A stretch of 12,020 nt of DNA. Origin: a bacterium. Its GTDB lineage: Bacteria > Fidelibacterota > UBA2242. Below, piece after piece: positions 5,174 to 12,020 of this stretch (its first letter is position 1; every line of letters begins with the position of its first letter). The stretch covers positions 1-12,020 of the forward strand of contig JAHIOG010000643.1 of NCBI GenBank assembly GCA_018895675.1. The letters are read 5' to 3'. Both the position numbers and the translations under genes were made by a program. Below the pieces are notes generated by a model that worked only from the letters and a program-made list of their open reading frames with translations, was not told the origin of the DNA and searched no databases.

Positions 5174-8143
5174 ATGATGAAAGGGCCCTTACAAAAAACC
5201 TTTATTCCAATAGCGATTATTACATTTCTTTTTATAGGCTCTGTTTTTGCCAGTAATACTGGAAAAATCAGGGGAATCGTCAAGGAAGCGGCAACAGGTC
5301 AGCCTTTGCCCGGAGCGAATGTGAGGGTTGTGGGTACACAAAGGGGTGCTTCTACCGACCTAGAAGGAAGATATGTAATTATCGGTCTGCCGCCAGGTAC
5401 ATACTCCCTTAAAGTGACATACATGGGGTTCCAAGATTTTATCATTAAAGGAGTTTCGGTTGTTATCGATAGATCCACAGAAGTAAATTTTGAGATGAAG
5501 GAAAAAATATTGGAATTTGGGGAAGTGGTGGTCGTTGCAGAAAGACCGAAAGTTGCTCTCGATGTTTCCTCGAGTAAAGTGGATATCGACATGGAGTATG
5601 TAAAAGCGGTTCCGCTTTCGGATTTCGACAACCTGCTTAATCTACAACCAGGTACGGTTTTTAGAACAAGCACAAATGATGCGGCTGAACAGATAAGCAC
5701 AGAATTGTTAGTCCGCGGTGGTACCGGTGTTGGTATATTTGTTGATGGTTTGAATATTACAGAAGCAATGTCGAGTGGCTCAATAACAAATTTTAATATG
5801 AGTGCGTTACAGGCGTCAGAACTACTGACGGGAGGTTTCAATGCGGAGTATGGCAATATTAGATCAGGAGTTATTAACGTTGTCACCAAAGAAGGAAGTG
5901 ATAAATATCATTTAAGTGTTGATTACAAAATAAGTCCAGCCGCACGAAAACATTTTGGTCCTTCCCTTTTTGATAAAAATGATGCTCCTGAATGGTTGTT
6001 ATACGGTACGGAAGAAGCATTGTATGGGCCTGATGGAACTTACGATCCTGACAATCTGGATAGTTACTGGGAAAAATGGGCTGTCTATGATACGGTTTAC
6101 AATTTTAATGCGGAGCAAGCCCAGCAAGTATGGAAATACCAGCATCGTGAAAGGCCCTATGGACATAAGCCTGACTACATTGTGGATGGAAGCCTGGGTG
6201 GCCCCATTCCCATTTTGAAAAATTATGGTTTCGGAAAGAATATCACCTTTTTCACAAGTTTAAGATATGAGTACAACATGTTGGCAATCCCCCTTACCCG
6301 GGATCATTTTACTAATCTCAATTGGTTCTGGAAAATAACTGTACGTCCAAAACCATTAATGAAATTGAACTTTCAAGGTAATTACCAACAAAATTTCTCT
6401 TCAACGACATATAATACACCGCATATTTCTGTTGCTACGCCTGAGCAATCAGTTTTTAGTATGCAATATACCGGAACGAAATATTATGATGGCATGCGCT
6501 CATTAGCAGATCGGTATCGCAATCAGTACGGGCTCTCTTTTACTCATATACTCTCCCAAAAAACGTTCTATGATGTTAAGTTATCTTATTTATTAAGGCG
6601 TTCGTTTGTAAACCATGCGGACCTTCGGAGTGATGAAGTTGCATTCGTTATTGGCGGAGCCGAGTTCGATTCCTCACCGCAGGGTGGTTGGGTTCCCATA
6701 GCAACGGTCAGAGACTTTGGCGGTAGAGAAAGTGACTTCGGAATGGTGAGTAAAGGATATTCATTCCAAATGGGAGGAGATGGAAAGGAGCGTGATTATT
6801 CACGTGAGGCCCTCATTAATGCTCGTTTTGACCTCGTCAGCCAGGTAAATAATTCTCATCACATCAAGACAGGGTTCGGACTGAATTATAATGATATGGA
6901 TATGTACCTGGGCATCATTCGTATATCACCGCCTATTGAAAAAATAGACCAGTTTCGACGAAGACCGATGCGATTATCCTCCTATTTGCAGGATTTAATA
7001 GAAGTTAAAGGCATGATTGCAAACCTTGGTGTCCGCCTGGATTACACCAATCGCAGCGGCACTTATTATACTGATCTATTTTCCACACTATTTGAGATGG
7101 ATAGTCTGCAATATATACAGACGAGTGAGATAGAACCATTTTTTTACATGAGTCCACGGGTTGGCGTTTCACATCCAATCAGTGAAAGGAGTAAGCTCTT
7201 TTTTAATTATGGACATTTTTATGATGAGCCAGGTGTAAATTATCTTTATCGACAGAGTCAAAGATATGGCGGCGATCTAGCGGAAGTGGCAAACGCTAAT
7301 TTAAAACCTCAACGAACAATTGCTTATGAACTTGGCTTTGAACAACAAATAGGTGATCGGTATTTATTCCACTTATCCGGGTTCTATCGTGATATTACAA
7401 ATCAAATAAAATCTGTAAAATATTATTCACTTATCAACACTTGCATAAATTCCTATACCAATGATAATTATGCTGATATAAGAGGATTTGAAGTCCTGCT
7501 TCAAAAAGGATATGGAAATTATATTCTTGGTACACTAAGTTATGATTATCTTGTCAGGTCTTCAGGAAGTGTAGGGTTAGATTATGTATTTGCGGACCCA
7601 TTAAAAACTCCCAAGGAGAGCAGTCGGAGACAATGGACACCGGGAGCTGACTATAACTTTGTTGCCAATGTTACATTTAAAACGCCAGCAGGCTGGGGCA
7701 GAAAAATATTGGGAGCAAAACTTTTTGGAAATTGGATGCTAAATATTACGCATGAGTATCAAAGTGGAAGGACCTTTACCTGGAATCCGAAAAAACTTCC
7801 TGGTGTGCAAAATAATGTTCGCTGGAAACCTCATCAAAATACAAATATACGCCTCTCGAAACAATTCATTATCGGCAAGTTATCCATCGAAGCAAACATG
7901 GAAGTGTTTAATTTATTTAACCGAAAAGAATTATCACGTCATTTGCGTTCTATGTTTTTGCCGCAGCTTAAATTGTGGGATGATTATATGGAGTCATTGG
8001 AATTACCTGAAGAAGGCGGCAACGACCAGCCAGGCGACTATGATAAAGACCATATAAAATTACCAGAGCCGGGTAATTTCCCAAATCAACTATTGTTTCT
8101 CAGACCAAGAGATATCTTTTTCGGTATCCGAGTCAACTTTTAA
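5174..8143 (+). CDS. SusC-like TonB-dependent outer-membrane receptor with N-terminal carboxypeptidase-regulatory-like domain
   Basis: This is an outer-membrane active transporter, energised by TonB-ExbBD, probably for oligosaccharides released by the neighbouring exported proteins. From the preferred start it has 989 residues. Residues about 7-26 form a signal peptide (IAIITFLFIGSVFAS). A CarboxypepD_reg-like domain covers about 30-110 (IRGIVKEAATGQPLPGANV, GRYVIIGLPPGTYSLKVTYMGF). The plug domain at about 120-240 contains ELLVRGGTG, IFVDGLNI and AEYGNIRSGVINVVTKEG. The rest is a 22-strand-type barrel ending in an aromatic-terminated strand (FFGIRVNF), the usual signal for barrel assembly. 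An acidic linker (PEEGGNDQPGDYDKDH) precedes the last strand. The substrate cannot be read from sequence. Its gene lies 61 bases after the GH18-like gene and is followed closely by the 8155 gene, so co-transcription is likely. No SusD partner is present. Confidence 0.9.
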   Translation: MMKGPLQKTFIPIAIITFLFIGSVFASNTGKIRGIVKEAATGQPLPGANVRVVGTQRGASTDLEGRYVIIGLPPGTYSLKVTYMGFQDFIIKGVSVVIDRSTEVNFEMKEKILEFGEVVVVAERPKVALDVSSSKVDIDMEYVKAVPLSDFDNLLNLQPGTVFRTSTNDAAEQISTELLVRGGTGVGIFVDGLNITEAMSSGSITNFNMSALQASELLTGGFNAEYGNIRSGVINVVTKEGSDKYHLSVDYKISPAARKHFGPSLFDKNDAPEWLLYGTEEALYGPDGTYDPDNLDSYWEKWAVYDTVYNFNAEQAQQVWKYQHRERPYGHKPDYIVDGSLGGPIPILKNYGFGKNITFFTSLRYEYNMLAIPLTRDHFTNLNWFWKITVRPKPLMKLNFQGNYQQNFSSTTYNTPHISVATPEQSVFSMQYTGTKYYDGMRSLADRYRNQYGLSFTHILSQKTFYDVKLSYLLRRSFVNHADLRSDEVAFVIGGAEFDSSPQGGWVPIATVRDFGGRESDFGMVSKGYSFQMGGDGKERDYSREALINARFDLVSQVNNSHHIKTGFGLNYNDMDMYLGIIRISPPIEKIDQFRRRPMRLSSYLQDLIEVKGMIANLGVRLDYTNRSGTYYTDLFSTLFEMDSLQYIQTSEIEPFFYMSPRVGVSHPISERSKLFFNYGHFYDEPGVNYLYRQSQRYGGDLAEVANANLKPQRTIAYELGFEQQIGDRYLFHLSGFYRDITNQIKSVKYYSLINTCINSYTNDNYADIRGFEVLLQKGYGNYILGTLSYDYLVRSSGSVGLDYVFADPLKTPKESSRRQWTPGADYNFVANVTFKTPAGWGRKILGAKLFGNWMLNITHEYQSGRTFTWNPKKLPGVQNNVRWKPHQNTNIRLSKQFIIGKLSIEANMEVFNLFNRKELSRHLRSMFLPQLKLWDDYMESLELPEEGGNDQPGDYDKDHIKLPEPGNFPNQLLFLRPRDIFFGIRVNF

Positions 8144-8154
8144 TTGGAGATAAA

Positions 8155-10095
8155 TTGAAAAAATTTCTTTTATTATTAATTACTTTCTGTATGTTATCGA
8201 ATCTAATGTCACAAGAAAGGTATGAACATCACATCAACAATCTCGCTCTTTCTGTTAGTGAAAATGGCGCATTACTTTTCCGAAGAAGTCAAGTTCTCTA
8301 CGCAACCTGGCCTTATGAATCCCGCTATTTTTCATTGATAGGAAGAAAGATGTATCAGGAGTCATGGGGTGTGTGGTTAGGAGCAAACGAGTTTCTGGGC
8401 GTTCAAGATACAATTCCAAGTCCCAAGGTTGTCGCCTGTGGCAGTTTTTATCTGAACTTTGATGACGTTGTGCCGTTAAGCCTCCAAAAACGGATGCGAT
8501 ATCCTTTTCCTTCTGTAATGGTTGATGATGGAAATGGACCGTTACCAGAAAGTTTTGAATCAGGAGTCCACATAGTTTCATCACTTCCCTGTGATGAGCA
8601 GATTGAAAGCGTTTGGACAACAACTCTGGGTCTTACTGTACAATTGAAAACTTATGCATACGCCACAACAGGACACCGTGATTACATCATTTTTGATTAC
8701 CGCTTTATCAATACCGGCAATATCGATAAAGATCCTATGAATAGAGAACTAAAAGATGAACTTAAGGATGTGTGGTTGGGATTTGTTTTTTCAACGGATA
8801 TAAAGCCAAAATTTGGCGGAAAAGATTATGATGATTATTACGAATATTATGGTGCAAATTATAAAGATTGGGTAAATGGTGACAAGAGTGCTGATTCAGC
8901 TCGTGTTTTCATTGTCTGGGATGGACCGGAGGGCACAGGGAATTATGACCCTGATCCGATTACTAACGAGCCACGCGTTCCTGGTTACTATGGAGTTGGA
9001 TTTCTCCACGTGGATAAACAGGCGGTTGACGATCTTGAATTTGGATCTTCTGATGATCCATCACAGCCTAAAAGTGTAAACACCGAATCTGCTGGAGAAG
9101 CGAGCTCGAGCTCGCAATATCAAAAGCTTTCTTTGAGTGAAAATGAAAATGTGAGTGGGGTTGGCGCTGAAAGTTACATCATGTCGTGTGGACCGTATAA
9201 TATCCCAATTAATGAAGATGTGCGTATCGTTATAGTTCAAATCATTGCCGGGATTTCGCGTGAGAATGCTGAAGAGCTTGGACGTCAGCTCTTGAGTGGC
9301 ACCATAACAAAAGAAGATTATGAGCAGACTATCGCGACTGGGAGGGATTCCCTATTTAAAGCATTGGCTGCAGCAAAGTTAGCTTTCAGCAAAAGATTTA
9401 ATATACCTGATCCGCCTCCTTCTCCTGATTCTCTATTGATCTCCTCTGGAGTTGGTCATATTAAACTTGAGTGGTCTGCCAATGCCGAAGCGGCTGAAGA
9501 CCCTGATACAAAAGTAAATGATTTTGCCGGTTGCAGGGTTTACCGCGTAATTAACGATCCAACGGATAAATGGGAAAAAATATTCGAGTGCGGCGGTGAT
9601 AGTAGCATCCCAATAACGAACACTTATATCGATGACAATGTAATTAGCGGGTTTGATTATTATTATGCTGTCACTGCATTTGACGATGGCACACAAAATT
9701 ATCTCCACCCGGGTTTATCATTAGAAAGTTCCAGGTTGACATCAAATGTTTTCCGAGGGGGCGTTTCTCAGCAAACTCCCATGCAAAATTTAAACTCGTT
9801 ACGGGTTGTTCCGAATCCCTACAACATTCGTGCCCGCGGCTTTGGCGATCCCAATAATATAGAAGATGTGGCTAACAACAGAATTCTTTTTGTGGGCTTG
9901 CCAGAAAAATGCACCATCCGCATTTATACAGTTTACGGCGATTTAGTAAAAACTCTCAAACATATAAATGGCCTTGGTTCTGAACCCTGGGATCAAATTA
10001 CAGAATACCAACAATATATTACAAGCGGGCTTTATATTGCCCATGTAGAATCTGAAAAGGGTAACGCAATAATTAAATTTGTGGTTGTACGATGA
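8155..10095 (+). CDS. Exported protein of unknown family with Fn3-like region and degenerate sorting-like C-terminus
   Basis: I do not recognise this family. It starts at TTG, with GGAG at 8146-8149 giving a 5-base spacing, 11 bases after the receptor stop. Residues 1-20 are a signal peptide (FLLLLITFCMLSNLMS-Q). There is no lipobox Cys, so it is not a SusD-like lipoprotein. A large N-terminal region (about 25-415) has many Trp, Tyr and Asp residues, including YDDYYEYYG (225-233) and WDGPEGTGNYDPDP (255-268). A fibronectin-III-like stretch follows at about 420-525 (GHIKLEWSAN, CRVYRV, YYYAVTAFD). The C-terminus at 549-646 (LRVVPNPYNIRARG, a TIRIYTVYGDLVKTL strand, SGLYIAHVES) resembles a sorting or FlgD-Ig-like domain but lacks NYPNPFNP. 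Its place between the receptor and the PorV-like gene suggests a surface partner of the receptor. That role is inference. Confidence 0.7.
   Translation: MKKFLLLLITFCMLSNLMSQERYEHHINNLALSVSENGALLFRRSQVLYATWPYESRYFSLIGRKMYQESWGVWLGANEFLGVQDTIPSPKVVACGSFYLNFDDVVPLSLQKRMRYPFPSVMVDDGNGPLPESFESGVHIVSSLPCDEQIESVWTTTLGLTVQLKTYAYATTGHRDYIIFDYRFINTGNIDKDPMNRELKDELKDVWLGFVFSTDIKPKFGGKDYDDYYEYYGANYKDWVNGDKSADSARVFIVWDGPEGTGNYDPDPITNEPRVPGYYGVGFLHVDKQAVDDLEFGSSDDPSQPKSVNTESAGEASSSSQYQKLSLSENENVSGVGAESYIMSCGPYNIPINEDVRIVIVQIIAGISRENAEELGRQLLSGTITKEDYEQTIATGRDSLFKALAAAKLAFSKRFNIPDPPPSPDSLLISSGVGHIKLEWSANAEAAEDPDTKVNDFAGCRVYRVINDPTDKWEKIFECGGDSSIPITNTYIDDNVISGFDYYYAVTAFDDGTQNYLHPGLSLESSRLTSNVFRGGVSQQTPMQNLNSLRVVPNPYNIRARGFGDPNNIEDVANNRILFVGLPEKCTIRIYTVYGDLVKTLKHINGLGSEPWDQITEYQQYITSGLYIAHVESEKGNAIIKFVVVR
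9100..9115. repeat. 16-base perfect palindrome inside the 8155 gene
   Basis: GCGAGCTCGAGCTCGC is its own reverse complement and encodes Ala-Ser-Ser-Ser-Ser (residues 316-320) in a low-complexity linker. It contains overlapping GAGCTC, CTCGAG and GAGCTC sites and is GC-rich in an AT-rich gene. It may simply come from alternating AGC/TCG serine codons. Confidence 0.6.
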
Positions 10096-11120
10096 AAAAA
10101 CAAAATATATTCTTACAAATATTGATAATCACTTGTTTATTTTTTACTTCAATGTTATATGGACAAGAAAATTTTAAAAAAGTATCTCAAAGTGGTATGC
10201 AATATCTAAAAATTGGTGTAGATGCCGCAATGGTCGGAAGAGGAGAAGCGGGAATCTCCGCAATAAAAGGGGTATCAGCAATTTTCTGGAATCCCGCAGG
10301 CCTTTCTTATTTGAATGGAAAGGAAATCTTTTCTACTTACAATGCCTGGATAGCTGATATTTCATTAAATGCTATAGCAGCAGGTATTTCATTTGGAAAA
10401 TGGGGGACGCTCGGGCTGAGTGTATTATGGATGGATTATGGTGAATTATATGGTACTTCAGTTCCCACAACTGTTTTAGAGTCAACTGAACTCGGTTACG
10501 TCGACGAAGGTACTTTTTCACCTGCTGATATCGCAATAGGGTTGGCATATTCAAGACAAATTTCAAGTCAATTTGCTGTCGGTGGTCATGTTCGTTATCT
10601 TTATGAAAATTATGGAGATAATGTGATAATCACAACAAACGGCATTGAGAAAAATGTCGACAATATTATCCACGCTTTTAGTTTTGATTTAGGAACACTC
10701 TACTATCCGGGTTTCAAAAGTCTGGCTTTCTCAATGTCTATTCAAAATTTTTCGCCGGATATAAAGTTTCAACAAGAAGCATTTAGTCCCCCCTTAACAT
10801 TTAAACTGGGATTATCTATGGATCTGCTCGATTTTGCTAGGGAATCGTCGCACAATACTCTTTTATTTGCTGTAGATGCAATTCACCCTCGAGATTATTC
10901 GGAACGTTTAAATATAGGAATAGAGTATAATTATTTAGGGATGTTTCAACTGCGAGGTGGTTACAGAATGAATTATGATGAAGGTACTTTTACAACGGGA
11001 GGTGGTTTTCTATTTCCGTTGAATAACAGTATGCAGCTCCGTATAAATATTAGCTATATTTTCATCACATCAGATAGATTTTCTTCTCCTATGCAAGTGA
11101 CAGTTGGATTAGAGTTTTAA
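10092..11120 (+). CDS. PorV/PorQ-family outer-membrane beta-barrel protein
   Basis: Members of this FadL-like barrel family include PorV, the T9SS outer-membrane shuttle that carries cargo from the translocon to the attachment complex, and many uncharacterised paralogues. The 342-residue length is typical. Residues 1-24 are a signal peptide (FTSMLYG-Q). The family signature spans about 36-74: MQYLKIGVDAAMVGRGEAG, then SAIFWNPAGLS, where WNPAGL is diagnostic. The barrel ends in a Phe-terminated strand (QVTVGLEF). The ATG overlaps the previous stop by four bases (ATGA) and has no clear Shine-Dalgarno of its own, so translation is probably coupled. Because it lies inside a receptor operon and no T9SS core gene is nearby, it is more likely a locus-specific paralogue than the housekeeping PorV. 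Its role here could be surface delivery or uptake. Confidence 0.85.
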   Translation: MKKQNIFLQILIITCLFFTSMLYGQENFKKVSQSGMQYLKIGVDAAMVGRGEAGISAIKGVSAIFWNPAGLSYLNGKEIFSTYNAWIADISLNAIAAGISFGKWGTLGLSVLWMDYGELYGTSVPTTVLESTELGYVDEGTFSPADIAIGLAYSRQISSQFAVGGHVRYLYENYGDNVIITTNGIEKNVDNIIHAFSFDLGTLYYPGFKSLAFSMSIQNFSPDIKFQQEAFSPPLTFKLGLSMDLLDFARESSHNTLLFAVDAIHPRDYSERLNIGIEYNYLGMFQLRGGYRMNYDEGTFTTGGGFLFPLNNSMQLRINISYIFITSDRFSSPMQVTVGLEF

Positions 11121-11216
11121 ACGGGTTAAATTTTGAAGGCAGCATAAAAGCGTTATTTATGAACCTTATTTAATGGATTGATTGTTGAGATAGTAAATAT
11201 GTTAGGAGTTTTGAAA
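11121..11216. other. Intergenic gap before the ROK gene
   Basis: This AT-rich gap of 96 bases has no clear hairpin terminator, no good promoter and no copy of the 2730-2752 palindrome. Weak -35-like TTGAAG (11133-11138) and TTGATT (11178-11183) lack matching -10 boxes. The ROK gene may be read through from the upstream genes or may use a promoter I cannot recognise. Confidence 0.4.
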
Positions 11217-12020
11217 ATGAGACTAAATAAAAAACAATATTACGGAGGGAGCCAAACATTATTGCAGCAGCGCAATATAGCAATGGTCTTGAAAAATATA
11301 AATCAAAAAGGTCCGATAAGTAAAAGGAAAATTGTAAATAATATCGGAATAAGTTTCGCTAAAGTAAATTCTATTATACTATCATTGATCGAACGGGGAA
11401 TCATCCTTGAAATCGGCAAAGAGGAATCAAACGGCGGTCGTCCTTCAGCATTGTTTAAAATTAATCCTAATTATCGGTTCATAATAGGATGTAAATTATC
11501 TCATACTCAATTGAGGACTGTTGCAAGTAATATAAATGGCGAGATTTTTAAGGATGATTTCCAAACTTTTGATTTTTCGCTGGGGAAAAAATATATAGTC
11601 AATTCTATTATAAATTCTATACATAATATCATTGATCAATTAGGTGATTCGAGAGACAAAATATTAGGTATAGGTGTTTCTGTCTCTGGATTAGTTAATC
11701 CGAAAACAGGTTCTATTTGTCACTTCCCATATTTAGCAGATTGTGGTGATTGGTCAATTGAAGAAATAATAGAGAGAGAGTTTGGTTTGTTCTGCTATGT
11801 TGAAAATATCGCAAATGCGGCTGCACTTGCAGAATTGAATTTCGGAATTGGCCGTGGAATAGATAATTTTCTATACTTAAACGTAGGAACAGGACTTGGT
11901 TTAGGAATAATCATTAATGGCAAACTGTATGAAGGAGTAACTGGAAGCGCTGGTGAATTCGGTCATATAATGATTGATGAAAATGGTCCGTTGTGTGAAT
12001 GTGGTAACACTGGTTGTCTA
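11217..12020 (+). CDS. ROK-family transcriptional regulator, 3' end beyond the window
   Basis: This is a probable sugar-responsive repressor. All 268 codons to the window edge are open, and ROK regulators are usually about 380-410 residues, so roughly a third is missing. AGGAG at 11204-11208 supports the ATG at 11217; an in-frame ATG at 11199 has a poorer ribosome site. Residues about 18-82 form a winged helix-turn-helix (ISKRKIVNNIGISFAKVNSII, wing near NGGRPSALF). The ROK domain follows from about 88, with GIGVSVSGLVNP, the glycine-rich LNVGTGLGLGIIINGKLYEG, GSAGEFGH, and the zinc motif H250, C260, C262, C267 (CECGNTGC). In ROK sugar kinases the motif is ENDANAAALGE; here residues 196-206 read ENIANAAALAE. 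The catalytic Asp is Ile198, which argues for sensing without phosphorylation. It lies 96 bases after the PorV-like gene with no visible terminator between them. Confidence 0.9.
   Translation, partial: MRLNKKQYYGGSQTLLQQRNIAMVLKNINQKGPISKRKIVNNIGISFAKVNSIILSLIERGIILEIGKEESNGGRPSALFKINPNYRFIIGCKLSHTQLRTVASNINGEIFKDDFQTFDFSLGKKYIVNSIINSIHNIIDQLGDSRDKILGIGVSVSGLVNPKTGSICHFPYLADCGDWSIEEIIEREFGLFCYVENIANAAALAELNFGIGRGIDNFLYLNVGTGLGLGIIINGKLYEGVTGSAGEFGHIMIDENGPLCECGNTGCL

Noticed and set aside
5299..5889. 196-codon open frame on the minus strand
   Set aside because: It lies opposite the signal, regulatory and plug domains of the receptor, whose protein motifs are clear. The antisense product shows no recognisable domain and is a shadow frame.
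9402..9410. TATACCTGA, a partial operator arm inside the 8155 gene
   Set aside because: No inverted partner follows and it lies within coding sequence, so it is probably chance.
1..12020. CRISPR array, insertion sequence, rRNA or phage genes
   Set aside because: No regularly spaced repeats, transposase motifs, rRNA-like blocks or phage proteins were seen on either strand.

Overview
The window looks like part of a carbohydrate-use locus from an AT-rich, Gram-negative member of the Fibrobacterota-Chlorobiota-Bacteroidota (FCB) superphylum. The best clue is the C-terminal NYPNPFNP-type sorting domain on two exported proteins. This is the type A tag of the type IX secretion system (T9SS), in the form common in Calditrichota, Ignavibacteria, KSB1 and Marinimicrobia-like lineages. 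A SusC-like TonB-dependent receptor, a PorV/PorQ-like outer-membrane protein and a ROK regulator agree with that. The phylum is inferred, not proven.

Layout, with every gene on the + strand. Bases 1-541 hold no long gene. The last 190 bases of this stretch form a structured leader with two near-perfect Shine-Dalgarno sequences in front of minimal ORFs, and two mutually exclusive hairpins. At 542-2668 is a secreted protein with three tandem CBM11-like domains, no visible catalytic domain, and a T9SS tag. The intergenic stretch 2669-2787 holds a GC-rich stem-loop followed by a near-consensus sigma70-type promoter (TTGATA-N17-TATAAT). Its spacer is filled by a perfect 11+1+11 palindrome, a likely operator. 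At 2788-5112 is a secreted GH18-like TIM-barrel protein with two duplicated C-terminal modules and a T9SS tag. At 5174-8143 is a TonB-dependent receptor with an N-terminal carboxypeptidase-regulatory-like domain. At 8155-10095 (TTG start) is an exported protein of unknown family with an Fn3-like region and a degenerate sorting-like C-terminus. At 10092-11120, overlapping it by 4 bases, is a PorV/PorQ-family barrel. At 11217-12020 is a ROK-family repressor cut off by the window edge.

Working model (inference): the genes from 2788 to 11120 form one transcription unit driven from the palindromic promoter, and the ROK protein or another sugar-responsive repressor controls it. The two T9SS-tagged proteins would bind and process a glycan at the cell surface. 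The receptor would import oligosaccharides. The 646-residue protein and the PorV-like protein occupy the place where a SusD lipoprotein would sit in a Bacteroidota polysaccharide utilisation locus. No SusD gene, sugar kinase, inner-membrane transporter or T9SS core gene is present in the window. The most notable points are this SusD-less arrangement, the operator-in-promoter site, the leader with minimal ORFs, and the altered catalytic motif of the GH18-like protein.
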